Assembly: GCA_001805105.1 (NCBI GenBank) | Contig: MHEE01000012.1 | Coordinates: 89,590-153,589 of the forward strand | Length of the DNA: 64,000 nt | Source of the DNA: Nitrospirae bacterium GWF2_44_13 | GTDB lineage: Bacteria; Nitrospirota; Thermodesulfovibrionia; Thermodesulfovibrionales; UBA1546 | Reading direction: 5' to 3' | Shown here: positions 8,890 to 18,185 of the stretch, in pieces | Layout: each line of letters starts with the position of its first letter | How positions within the stretch are numbered: the stretch's first letter is position 1 | Notes under the pieces: generated by a model | Database searches by the model: none | The model's input: the letters and a program-made list of their open reading frames with translations, nothing else | What the model was told of the DNA's origin: nothing | Translations under genes and position numbers: made by a program

Positions 8890-9986
8890 TTTCCCACAAT
8901 TATTGTCGGTTCAACAGACATCCCTATCCTTAAAATTCGCTCCGGGTCCGTCCCCTTATCAAGAATAATCTTTACAGGTATCCTCTGCACGACCTTGACA
9001 TAATTTCCTGTTGCATTCTCCGGCGGGAACAGTGAAAAGACAGCGCCTGTACCGGCCATAATGCTTTCAACCCTGCCGCTGAATTTTTTGGCTGTATATG
9101 TATCAACCCTAATCTCAACCTTCTGGCCAACCCTCACCCTTGCAAGCTGTGTCTCTTTATAGTTTGCCATAACCCATATATCATCAAGCGGCACAACAGC
9201 CATCAAAGGCTGTCCTGCCTGAATATAATTGCCCTGCTCTATTGATTTCTTAGTCACATAACCGTCAGCCGGTGCAATAACCTTTGTATAACTCAGGTTA
9301 AGCGCTGCAACTCCAAGCAACGCCTCTTTCTGTTTTGCCAATGCCTTTTGCGGCTCTATGGAAGACTCTGTCTGCTTGATAAATGCCTTCTGCGTTTCAA
9401 GACGCGCCTGCATTCGGCTGAGTTCTTCCATGGCAGCCTTTACCTGCGCAAATGTAACATCGTATCCTGTTTTTATCTTCTCGTATTTTTCTTTCGGAAT
9501 AATCTCTTCTTTCAGGAGATTCTCTGCCCTTTTCAAATCCGCATCTGCCTGCCTCATGTTTGCTTCCTGAAGCTCAAGGTTAGCCTTTGCAGCTCCAAGT
9601 GCTGCCTTAAGCTCTTCGAACTGCTGTTTTGCTGTTTGAAGCCTATATTTAATTTCAGATATCTTTGCCTTTTCAGCGTCAAGCCCTGATAATGCCTCTT
9701 TTGTACGCAAACCGTAATCTTCAGAATCTATCTCAAGAAGGATATCTCCCTTCCTTACAAGCTGGTTGTCATTGACATATATATTCTTTATTGTCCCCTG
9801 CACCTTAGAGGATATGGTATGAATACGGCCGTCAATAAAGGCATCATCTGTTGAGATATGGGTGCTCTTATATCTGACATAAAAGAAACCTGCAATAATT
9901 CCTGCGATTGAAACAGCGGCAAAAACAAAGGCGATAATTATCTTCCTTTTGTGATTGCCGTTAGTTAATATTCTGCCATCTTCCAT
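8886..9986 (-). CDS. EmrA-type periplasmic adaptor of an MFS exporter
   Basis: Membrane-fusion partner of the DHA2 pump that follows. One N-terminal TM segment (IIIAFVFAAVSIAGIIAGFFYV) is followed by STDDAFIDGRIHTISSKVQGTI, the EmrA-type lipoyl start. A long coiled coil of repeated Ala/Glu/Lys heptads and the closing lipoyl half APADGYVTKKSIEQGNYIQAGQPLMAVVP come next. The ATG at 9986 is chosen over the upstream in-frame one at 10052: GAGGAT precedes it at the right distance, and the longer form would overlap the RND gene by 50 bp. The chosen start gives a 366-residue protein. Confidence 0.92.
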   Translation of the reverse strand: MEDGRILTNGNHKRKIIIAFVFAAVSIAGIIAGFFYVRYKSTHISTDDAFIDGRIHTISSKVQGTIKNIYVNDNQLVRKGDILLEIDSEDYGLRTKEALSGLDAEKAKISEIKYRLQTAKQQFEELKAALGAAKANLELQEANMRQADADLKRAENLLKEEIIPKEKYEKIKTGYDVTFAQVKAAMEELSRMQARLETQKAFIKQTESSIEPQKALAKQKEALLGVAALNLSYTKVIAPADGYVTKKSIEQGNYIQAGQPLMAVVPLDDIWVMANYKETQLARVRVGQKVEIRVDTYTAKKFSGRVESIMAGTGAVFSLFPPENATGNYVKVVQRIPVKIILDKGTDPERILRIGMSVEPTIIVGK

Positions 9987-10002
9987 TTTTATCCTCAGTA
10001 AT

Positions 10003-13000
10003 TCAGTTGACGCTGTGGAGAATTTCTTTATCCCTATTCCCTTTTTTCCCAAACCGGCGGGAAATATTTTTCTGAAATGCCTCCATGTAAACGTAAAAAA
10101 CCGGAGTTATATAAAGTGTCATAATCTGTGAAAATAGAAGCCCTCCGACAACAGCAAGGCCCAAAGAACGCCGTGATTCCGCTCCTGCGCCGAAACCGAT
10201 TGCAATAGGAAGCGTGCCCATAAGCGCAGCCATCGTAGTCATCATAATAGGCCTGAAACGGATAATGGCGCCTTCGTAAATGGCGTCCACCGGCTTCTTG
10301 CCCTCGTTTCTCTGCGCCTCTAGCGCAAAGTCAATCATCATGATGGCATTCTTCTTCACTATGCCGATGAGCATAATAATACCCACGAAGGCATATAGGT
10401 TCAGGTCTTTGCCGAATATTAAGAGAGTTATGAGCGCTCCAAAACCGGCTGACGGGAGGCCTGAGAGAATAGTTAGAGGGTGGATATAACTTTCGTAAAG
10501 GATGCCGAGCACGATATATATAACAACAATGGCTAGGACGAGAAGCATGGCAAGCCCTTTAGTCGAGGCCTGATATGCCTGAGCAGTTCCCTGAAAGCCG
10601 GTTGTGATGGATGCCGGCAGGGCTTTAGCCTCTTTCTCTATTGCCGTCACTGCTTTACCGAGCGGAGTGCCGGGCTTGATGTTAAATGAGATAGTAACGG
10701 CATTGATCTGTCCAAGGTGGTTAACAGACAAAGGGCCGAGACCCCTTTTAAGAGTAGCCAGCGAGTACAGCGGAACCAACTGCCCCGTATTCGCACGGAC
10801 ATAGAGCAAGCCAAGCGCTGACGGATCCATCCGGTACTGCGGCTCGACTTCCATAATCACTTTATACTGGTTTGAAGGAGAATATATGGTCGAAACCTGC
10901 CTTTCGCCATACGCAGAGTACAGGGAGTCCTCAATCTGCTGCGCTGTGACGCCAAAGGCTGCCGCCCTATCCCTGTCGATTTCAAGGTTAATCTGCGGAT
11001 TTTTGATCTGCAAATCGCTGGTCACATCCTGAATCATCGGCAATCCCCGCACCTTCATCTCGAAGTCAGTAGCATGCTTATAAAGCTCATCCGTCTCAGG
11101 GCTCTGAAGAACAAACTGGTACTGCGCCTTTGACAGAGTCGCATCAAGCCGTATAGGCGGCGGGTTCTGCATAAACATCATGACGCCAGGCACACCCATT
11201 ACCTTAGGCCGGAGATTCTGAATAATCTGGTCTGCGTTCAACTTTCGCTCGTGCCTGGGCTTAAGCTTAAGGAACATGAAACCGCTGTTAGAACCGACGC
11301 GTGTTCCGCTTGCCCCGGCTGACGACATGAAAGCCTGAATATTCGGGTCTTCCATGACGATCCCGGCAAGTCTCTGCTGGTTTCGCTTCATGTCCTCGAA
11401 TGAGATACCCTGCGCGCCTTCTGTAATTGCGAATATAGCTCCGATGTCATCAGGCGGAAGAAGGCCGGTCGGCATCTTTGTGAAAAGCCAGACTGTTAGC
11501 ACCGTCATTACCGCGGTAATTACCAGCACGGCACGGCGCACGGCAAGCACACGCTTTAAGGTCTTCTCATAAAGATTGCGCATACCGTCAAAAAATCCTT
11601 CCATAATATCGTATAAACGTCCATGATGCTTTTCGGTATGCGGTTTGAGAAAACGGCTGCAAAGCATCGGCGTAAGGGTAAGGGAAACAACTCCTGAAAT
11701 TAGTATTGCAACCGTGATAGTCACGGCAAACTCGTGCAAAATTCTTCCAAGCATTCCACCCATAAAAAGAACCGGAATAAAAACCGCCACGAGTGAGAGT
11801 GTCATGGATATGATAGTGAAGCCTATTTCCTTCGAACCCCTGAATGCCGCATCCATCGGCTTTACGCCGTGCTCCATGTGGCGTACGATATTTTCGAGCA
11901 TCACTATGGCGTCGTCCACCACAAAACCCACAGACAGTGTCAGCGCCATCAGTGTTATATTGTTGACCGAGAATCCAAGTCCGTACATTGCCCCAAAAGT
12001 GCCGATAATTGAGAGCGGAAGGGCAAGGCTTGGGATGACTGTGGCAGACAGGTTGCGAAGAAAAAGAAAGATTACCATAATAACCAGCGCTACTGTAAGC
12101 GCCAGAGTGAATTTAACGTCAGCGACCGAATCTCTGATTGATTCTGTGCGGTCGAAAAGTATGTTAAGCTGAACATTACCGGGCAACTGACTGCGAAAAC
12201 CTGGAATTTGCCGCTTTATGCTGTCTACCACTTCGATGGTGTTCGTGCCCGGCTGCCGCTGAATAGCCAAAACAATAGCCCTCGTGGATTTTCCTCCGGA
12301 GTTATACCATGCCGCAATTTTATCATTTTCCACACTGTCGACAACCTCGGCTATGTCCTGCAGGCGAACAGGCGATCCCTGATGGTACGTTACTACCATC
12401 GGCTTAAATGCCTCTGCATTGTAAAGCTGTCCTGTTGCCTGTATGGTAAATGCCTGCTTTTCTCCCTGAAGTCCGCCGGTCGGCAGGTTAATGTTCCACC
12501 GTGCCAAAGCCGCCGAAACTTCATCTATGCCTATCTCACGGTTTGCGAGAGCCTGAGGGTTAAGCTGAACCCGCACTGCATACTTTTGCGAGCCGTAAAC
12601 AAGAACCTGCGCCACACCGCTTATCATTGATACACGCGGCGCAATGATTGTATCGGCAAACTCATTAACATCCGACAGGGGAAGGGTCGGAGAACTGAGC
12701 GCCAGATATAAAACAGGCTGGTCAGCCGGATTTACCTTTCTGTATGAAGGCGGACTCGGCATGTCTTGAGGCAATTGGCGCGCAGCCATGGATATCGCAG
12801 CCTGAACATCCTGCGCCGCAGCGTCTATATCGCGCTCCAGAGCAAACTTGAGCGTGATAATCGAGATCCCCTGGCCATTGGTAGATGTCATTGAGTCAAG
12901 GCCGGAAATTGTAGAAAATTGGCGCTCCAGAGGGGTTGCGACAGCGCTGGCCATCGTCTCAGGACTCGCTCCCGGCAGATTGGATCTAACCTGTATTGTC

Positions 13001-13128
13001 GGAAAATCAATGTTCGGCAGGTCATTAACAGGCAGAAGCCTGTATGCAAAAACCCCGAAAAGCATAACTGCCAACATGACCAGACTGGTCATTATAGGAC
13101 GTTTTATAAATAGATCCGAAATATTCAC
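10003..13128 (-). CDS. RND multidrug efflux pump, MdtB/AcrB-like
   Basis: Large inner-membrane proton antiporter of the HAE1 RND family. The 1041-residue length and twelve expected TM segments in the usual 1+5+1+5 pattern fit. It starts with FIKRPIMTSLVMLAVMLFGVFAYRLLPV. The proton-relay aspartate pair is present in TM4 (LSVGFVVDDAIVMLENI), and IPVLFMGGMLGRILHEFAVTI and RFRPIMMTTMAALMGTLPIAIGFGAGAESRRSLGLAVVGGL are classic RND signatures. It overlaps the adaptor gene by 4 bp. Sequence flavour is closer to MdtB/MdtC than AcrB by eye. Substrate unknown. Confidence 0.94.
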   Translation of the reverse strand: MNISDLFIKRPIMTSLVMLAVMLFGVFAYRLLPVNDLPNIDFPTIQVRSNLPGASPETMASAVATPLERQFSTISGLDSMTSTNGQGISIITLKFALERDIDAAAQDVQAAISMAARQLPQDMPSPPSYRKVNPADQPVLYLALSSPTLPLSDVNEFADTIIAPRVSMISGVAQVLVYGSQKYAVRVQLNPQALANREIGIDEVSAALARWNINLPTGGLQGEKQAFTIQATGQLYNAEAFKPMVVTYHQGSPVRLQDIAEVVDSVENDKIAAWYNSGGKSTRAIVLAIQRQPGTNTIEVVDSIKRQIPGFRSQLPGNVQLNILFDRTESIRDSVADVKFTLALTVALVIMVIFLFLRNLSATVIPSLALPLSIIGTFGAMYGLGFSVNNITLMALTLSVGFVVDDAIVMLENIVRHMEHGVKPMDAAFRGSKEIGFTIISMTLSLVAVFIPVLFMGGMLGRILHEFAVTITVAILISGVVSLTLTPMLCSRFLKPHTEKHHGRLYDIMEGFFDGMRNLYEKTLKRVLAVRRAVLVITAVMTVLTVWLFTKMPTGLLPPDDIGAIFAITEGAQGISFEDMKRNQQRLAGIVMEDPNIQAFMSSAGASGTRVGSNSGFMFLKLKPRHERKLNADQIIQNLRPKVMGVPGVMMFMQNPPPIRLDATLSKAQYQFVLQSPETDELYKHATDFEMKVRGLPMIQDVTSDLQIKNPQINLEIDRDRAAAFGVTAQQIEDSLYSAYGERQVSTIYSPSNQYKVIMEVEPQYRMDPSALGLLYVRANTGQLVPLYSLATLKRGLGPLSVNHLGQINAVTISFNIKPGTPLGKAVTAIEKEAKALPASITTGFQGTAQAYQASTKGLAMLLVLAIVVIYIVLGILYESYIHPLTILSGLPSAGFGALITLLIFGKDLNLYAFVGIIMLIGIVKKNAIMMIDFALEAQRNEGKKPVDAIYEGAIIRFRPIMMTTMAALMGTLPIAIGFGAGAESRRSLGLAVVGGLLFSQIMTLYITPVFYVYMEAFQKNISRRFGKKGNRDKEILHSVN

Positions 13129-14330
13129 TTCACTTTATCTTTTGCAGGATTTGAGGTTTTTGAAGATTCTTTCTGGCCATTGCTATTTTGCCCCTGAGCG
13201 TTTTTTATCTCTACCTTTGCTCCTGGCATAAGGCGCATTTGGCCGTCAGTAACCACCTGCTCGCCTGCCGACAGCCCCTTTTCGATAACCGTTACATCTT
13301 CGTATGTTACACCGGCAGTAACCGGACGAAGTTCCGCCATCCCGTCTTTCACAACAAATACGAATTGTCCCTGTTGTCCTGTCTGTATTGCCTGTGTGGA
13401 AACGACTACCGCATCCTGTAAATTTGACAGAGTAATCAGGACAGTTACGAATTGCCCCGGCCAAAGGGCTTTTTCCTTATTGCTAAAGGTTGCCTTAAGC
13501 TTGATTGTGCCGGTTGCGGTATCCACGGTGTTGTCCATAAAAGACAAAACACCATGAAAAGATTTTTTGTCTTCCTGTGATAAAAATGCCTCAACATTTA
13601 ATTTTCCTATTGCCGTATATTTCTTAATCTCGGCAAGATTTTTTTCAGGGACAGAAAAGCTGACATACACGGGCTGAATCTGATTTATAACTACCATCGG
13701 CTTATCGTCATTTGCCTTAACCAGATTCCCTTGATTCACTAAGAGACTGCCTGTTCTGCCTGCGATGGGGGCGTATATTGTGCAGTATTCAACCTGAAGC
13801 CGGGCGTTTTCTACAACCGCTTTATCAGCTTCCACGGTGGCCTTAAGCGCCTCAGCATTGGCAAAAATCTGTTCATACTGAGAACGGCTGACCAGTTCAT
13901 CGCGTAACAGCTCGGTATAGCGGCGTAAATCCTCCTCTGCTTTTTTAGCCAACGCCGTGTCACGAACCAGATTAGCCTTGACAGAGTCAAGCGCCGTCTT
14001 ATAAAGCCGGGAATCTATCGTGAAAAGCATGTCGCCTTTATTAACATCCTGGCCCTCTCTGAAATAAACATGCGTAAGATCGCCGCCGACACGCGCCTTA
14101 ATAGAGACTGTTGAATAAGCCTCAACATTCCCTATTGCGCGGATTTGAACAGGGACTGTTCTTTTAATCACAGCGCCTATAGTCACAGGCGCTGCCGGCT
14201 TTTTCTCCTGTTGTTCTTTCTTGCCTGAACAAGCAGGCAAAAACGAGATTGCGAATATAACCGCCATGCAGACGGCAAATGGAATCAGCGCAATATTGTT
14301 TCTAATCTTGATGTTTATTTTTGTTTCCAT
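13125..14330 (-). CDS. RND-pump periplasmic adaptor lipoprotein
   Basis: Adaptor that joins the RND pump to the upstream TolC-like channel. The N-terminal hydrophobic segment ends in a lipobox-like LPACSGKK, so the protein is probably lipid-anchored like AcrA. The lipoyl half VSIKARVGGDLTHVYFREGQDVNKGDMLFTID is followed by a short alpha-hairpin, APIAGRTGSLLVNQGNLV and a barrel. The C-terminal tail after residue about 370 is low-complexity (Asn, Gln, Ser, Lys rich). Its stop codon overlaps the RND start. It lies 23 bp downstream of the first tolC-like gene. Confidence 0.92.
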   Translation of the reverse strand: METKINIKIRNNIALIPFAVCMAVIFAISFLPACSGKKEQQEKKPAAPVTIGAVIKRTVPVQIRAIGNVEAYSTVSIKARVGGDLTHVYFREGQDVNKGDMLFTIDSRLYKTALDSVKANLVRDTALAKKAEEDLRRYTELLRDELVSRSQYEQIFANAEALKATVEADKAVVENARLQVEYCTIYAPIAGRTGSLLVNQGNLVKANDDKPMVVINQIQPVYVSFSVPEKNLAEIKKYTAIGKLNVEAFLSQEDKKSFHGVLSFMDNTVDTATGTIKLKATFSNKEKALWPGQFVTVLITLSNLQDAVVVSTQAIQTGQQGQFVFVVKDGMAELRPVTAGVTYEDVTVIEKGLSAGEQVVTDGQMRLMPGAKVEIKNAQGQNSNGQKESSKTSNPAKDKVK

Positions 14331-14353
14331 TCAGTCACCCTCGCCGTATATTT

Positions 14354-15691
14354 TCATTTTACTTTTGATTCGGCTGTCTTCAGAAGTATCCCCGCCGCAC
14401 GTTTCAGCCTTAAATCTGACAACTTATAGTTATACAGGGAATCGGTCAGCTGCCTTTCTGCTGTGACAAGAAGTGTGTTTGCATCCATAACATCAATGCT
14501 GCTTGCAAGGCCGAACTCAAACTGTTTTGAAACAGCCTTATAGTTGTCTTCTGCAAAAGTCAGCTGTGCCCCGAACTTTTCCATGATTCCCTTCTGGGTT
14601 ATCAGGTCGAGATAGGCGCTTTCAACCTCGATGTCTATCGACTTCTTTTTATCCTCATATAAAAGCGCTGCCTGTCTCTGCTTTGCCTCTGCCTCTTTTA
14701 CCTCCGCATCCCTCAACCCTCCCTCAAAAATCGGAATGCTTATCTTTAGCCCGCCGTATGCGCTTTCTTTATTGAGAGTTGAAGCTGCCGGGTCTTCATC
14801 CTTTCTCGAATACACGCCTTCTATGGAAAGCGTGGGCCAGTAAGAGCCTTGTGTGTATTTAACCTGCTCCTGTCCGATTTTTTTCTGAAGTTCAAGCCCC
14901 TTGAGTTCAACCCGCTCCGAAAGAGCGATTGTTTTAAAACAGTTCATTGGTTCCGGCTGGCAGCCGGCAGTCACTAAGTCCGGCTCCGGAGCCAATAGGT
15001 TGTCAACCCCGGGATGCCCGGGGTCTTTTAAACTATAATCCCTCGCAATGCCGACAATCCTTGCAAGAACAGCCCTTGCAAGCTCCAGTGCATTTTTTGC
15101 CTTTATCTCCTCTGACTGTGCACCTGAAAGCTCTGCTTCGGCCCTTAGAAGTGCGGTCTTTGTAACCTCTCCAACTTTTAATCTTACACTTGCAGCGTCC
15201 CTGTGTTTTGTTAACCTTTCAACATTCGCCTTTGCAATATCCAGAGCCTTCTTCGCCCTCAGGACTTCATAATATGAGGCAGAGACGCTAAGAAGGTATT
15301 CCTCTTTAGCTGCATGGAGGTCAAATCTGTTTTTCTCAATATTCCCTTTAGATATGCTAAAAGCGGTAAGCTCCCTTCCACTCAGTGAAAATGACTGGTC
15401 CAGCCTCACTCCCCATGATTTCGAATCATCAGGCTGAATAAGCGTGTTTGAAGGAGAATATTTATCTTCCGTATATTTCGTATAACTTCCAAAACCCGAG
15501 AGCTTTGGCATAAGCGCTGCCGCCGCTTTATCCTTCCCCTTCTGCGCAATGAACAGGTCTTCCTCTGATATTTTTATTCTCTCAGAACGTTCCAATGCAA
15601 TTTTATAGAGGTCTTCAAGGCTGTATTCAACTGCATAACAATTTGCAGCCGATAAAAAAATAAACAACATTGAAAAAACAATCTTTTTCAT
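14354..15691 (-). CDS. TolC-family outer membrane efflux protein (first copy)
   Basis: Outer-membrane factor for the RND system. The 445-residue protein has a signal peptide ending near LSAANCYAVE and two OEP repeats (EDLYKIALERSERIKISEEDLFIAQKGKDKAAAALMPKL... in shortened form, and the second repeat around KGLELQKKIGQEQVKYTQGSYWPTLSIEG). Coiled-coil helices rich in Ala, Lys and Glu lie between them. The gene starts only 3 bp after tetR, so it is the first structural gene of the efflux run. It is not a close copy of the second TolC-like protein, so the two channels are probably specialised for different pumps. Confidence 0.9.
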   Translation of the reverse strand: MKKIVFSMLFIFLSAANCYAVEYSLEDLYKIALERSERIKISEEDLFIAQKGKDKAAAALMPKLSGFGSYTKYTEDKYSPSNTLIQPDDSKSWGVRLDQSFSLSGRELTAFSISKGNIEKNRFDLHAAKEEYLLSVSASYYEVLRAKKALDIAKANVERLTKHRDAASVRLKVGEVTKTALLRAEAELSGAQSEEIKAKNALELARAVLARIVGIARDYSLKDPGHPGVDNLLAPEPDLVTAGCQPEPMNCFKTIALSERVELKGLELQKKIGQEQVKYTQGSYWPTLSIEGVYSRKDEDPAASTLNKESAYGGLKISIPIFEGGLRDAEVKEAEAKQRQAALLYEDKKKSIDIEVESAYLDLITQKGIMEKFGAQLTFAEDNYKAVSKQFEFGLASSIDVMDANTLLVTAERQLTDSLYNYKLSDLRLKRAAGILLKTAESKVK

Positions 15692-15694
15692 TTT

Positions 15695-16270
15695 TTACTC
15701 CTTTTTCAGAAGGCCGTTAAGCAGCAGCTTGCTGCACTCCGCGGGCGTGAAAAGCGCATCAGGCTCTACAACGATACCCAAAACAAAACCCCTTATGATA
15801 CTGAAGATTACTTTGGCAGTTTCCGGCACATTTACCTTCCGGAATATGCCTGATTGCATCCCCTGCCTGATAATATCCTCTATGAGTCCTCTCTGTTTTT
15901 TGAAAAATTTTCTTTTCATCTCAAGCCCGAATGTAAACCCAAGCTCCCTGCCCTGAAGGAGGATAAGCTCTTTATGTTTTTTTGCATAATTAAGATTTAT
16001 TGTTATGAAGGCAGCCATGGCGTCTGCCGGGTCGGCAATATCGCTTACCGACTCCATTGTCATGCCGGCAAAGTCGTCCATCTTGCTTTTCATCAGAGTC
16101 AGATAGAGGTCTTCCTTGTTTTTAAAATAAAGATAAAGCCCCCCGGTGCTTATATCGGAGGCCTTTGCTATCATCCTCATATTTGCCTTCGCATAGCCGT
16201 ACTCGGAGAACACCCTCATCGCGGCGTCAAGGATTCTCTTCTTTGACTTTATACCTGAACGCTTGTTCAT
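15695..16270 (-). CDS. TetR-family repressor heading the efflux operon
   Basis: Ligand-sensing transcriptional repressor. Residues 10-56 form the TetR HTH: KKRILDAAMRVFSEYGYAKANMRMIAKASDISTGGLYLYFKNKEDLY is interrupted nowhere and shows the G-x-L-Y-x-Y-F-x-x-K-E-x-L hallmark. The variable C-terminal domain (about residues 60-191) would bind the inducer. The gene is the first of the run and begins directly next to a TGAAC-N4-GTTCA operator that overlaps its own promoter. It therefore very likely represses itself and the exporters behind it. The inducing compound cannot be read from sequence. Confidence 0.93.
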   Translation of the reverse strand: MNKRSGIKSKKRILDAAMRVFSEYGYAKANMRMIAKASDISTGGLYLYFKNKEDLYLTLMKSKMDDFAGMTMESVSDIADPADAMAAFITINLNYAKKHKELILLQGRELGFTFGLEMKRKFFKKQRGLIEDIIRQGMQSGIFRKVNVPETAKVIFSIIRGFVLGIVVEPDALFTPAECSKLLLNGLLKKE

Positions 16271-16314
16271 GTGAACCTACGTTCAGTTTATGGCAAAAAG
16301 TATTTTTCTGTCAA
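16271..16314 (-). promoter_or_regulatory. tetR-efflux operon promoter with overlapping TetR operator
   Basis: On the minus strand a consensus -35 TTGACA (16309-16314) and a -10 TAAACT (16285-16290) are 18 bp apart. Directly downstream of the -10 lies the inverted repeat TGAAC-CTAC-GTTCA (16272-16285), covering the expected transcription start and ending 1 bp before the tetR start codon. A repressor bound there would block initiation, the normal logic of an autoregulated TetR operon. Confidence 0.72.
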
Positions 16315-16516
16315 GAGAAATTTTTAAGGGGCTAAAGGAGGCTGGGGTTGGATTGAGGCAAGATTCACGGGCCAATCAGAATAGGGGCTGAAGTCGTAAT
16401 GAAATGGAGCGTATAGCCCCGCATGAGAACTTAGAACGGCTTAATATGTAGCACTGCCATCTTCATTTTTATAAAGGTAGTTTAAGATTGCCGAAAGACA
16501 GACACGGCCTCCTTAG

Positions 16517-17539
<1,023 letters not shown>

Positions 17540-17896
17540 TTACTTAACCCTTACAACCCTGTTCCCTGAATTGAGGATTACTATTTTTGGCTTGAACTTT
17601 CTTATGCCCCTGTCTTCAAAATATCCGTAGCAGAATATGATGATCCTGTCCCCGACAGCGCCCTTTCGCGCAGTTGGGCCGTTAAGGCAGAACATTCCTG
17701 AGCCTTTTTTGCCGGGTATCACATATGTTTCAAATCTCTCGCCGTTGTTGAGGTTGCTTATCATGACCTGCTCATAGGGGAGGATTCCCGCTCTTTTGAG
17801 TATAACCTCATCTATGGTGATGCTGCCCTCATACTCAAGATTTGCCTCTGTCACGCTTGCCATGTGTATCTTCGCCCTGAGCATGCACCTTAACAT
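17540..17896 (-). CDS. panD: Aspartate 1-decarboxylase proenzyme
   Basis: Makes beta-alanine for pantothenate and CoA. The 118-residue pyruvoyl enzyme contains the self-cleavage site Gly24-Ser25 (YEGSITID), at the same position as in E. coli PanD. It also has the conserved N-G-x-R-F-E-T-Y region (NNGERFETYVI) and LNGPTARKGAVGDRIIIF. The start MLRCMLRAKIH matches the family N-terminus, which fixes the start codon. coaD, another CoA gene, is elsewhere in the window (40.6 kb). It is followed by galE and preceded, 10 bp away, by gatC. Confidence 0.95.
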   Translation of the reverse strand: MLRCMLRAKIHMASVTEANLEYEGSITIDEVILKRAGILPYEQVMISNLNNGERFETYVIPGKKGSGMFCLNGPTARKGAVGDRIIIFCYGYFEDRGIRKFKPKIVILNSGNRVVRVK

Positions 17897-17906
17897 AAGG
17901 CCTCCT

Positions 17907-18185
17907 TCATTCTATTATCCTTGGCACCCTGTAAAATTTATCAGTGCGGTCAGGAGCATTCGCAAGCGCATCTTCCCTTGATATCGAAGCTCTCTGAATA
18001 TCATCGCGCATTACGTTGCTTAATGATACTACATGAGAAGTCGGTTCAACATCTTTTGTATCAAGTTCATTCAGCTTTTCCATATAACTCAGGATACCCT
18101 GAAGCTGCGCGCTAAAAGCCTCCGCTTCTTTCTCGGAAACCGACAGCCTTGCAAGTTTTGATATGTATGCAACAGATATTTTCAT
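17907..18185 (-). CDS. gatC: Asp-tRNA(Asn)/Glu-tRNA(Gln) amidotransferase subunit C
   Basis: Small stabilising subunit of GatCAB, which converts Glu-tRNA(Gln) or Asp-tRNA(Asn) to the correct aminoacyl-tRNA. The 92-residue protein shows the family pattern: YISKLARLSVSEKEAEAFSAQL near the start, LDTKDVEPTSHV in the middle and LRDD-like MRDDIQRASISREDALANAPD, ending FYRVPRIIE. gatA and gatB are not in the window. The start overlaps the end of the helicase gene by 4 bp, so the two are translationally coupled. Confidence 0.93.
   Translation of the reverse strand: MKISVAYISKLARLSVSEKEAEAFSAQLQGILSYMEKLNELDTKDVEPTSHVVSLSNVMRDDIQRASISREDALANAPDRTDKFYRVPRIIE

Noticed and set aside
10003-10052. Fifty-base overlap of emrA-like and RND genes
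   Set aside because: Produced by an over-extended start; the ATG at 9986 with GAGGAT upstream removes it.
16315-16516. Gene or RNA in the gap between tetR and galE
   Set aside because: No frame with start, ribosome binding site and sensible composition; no stable hairpin with a T-run.
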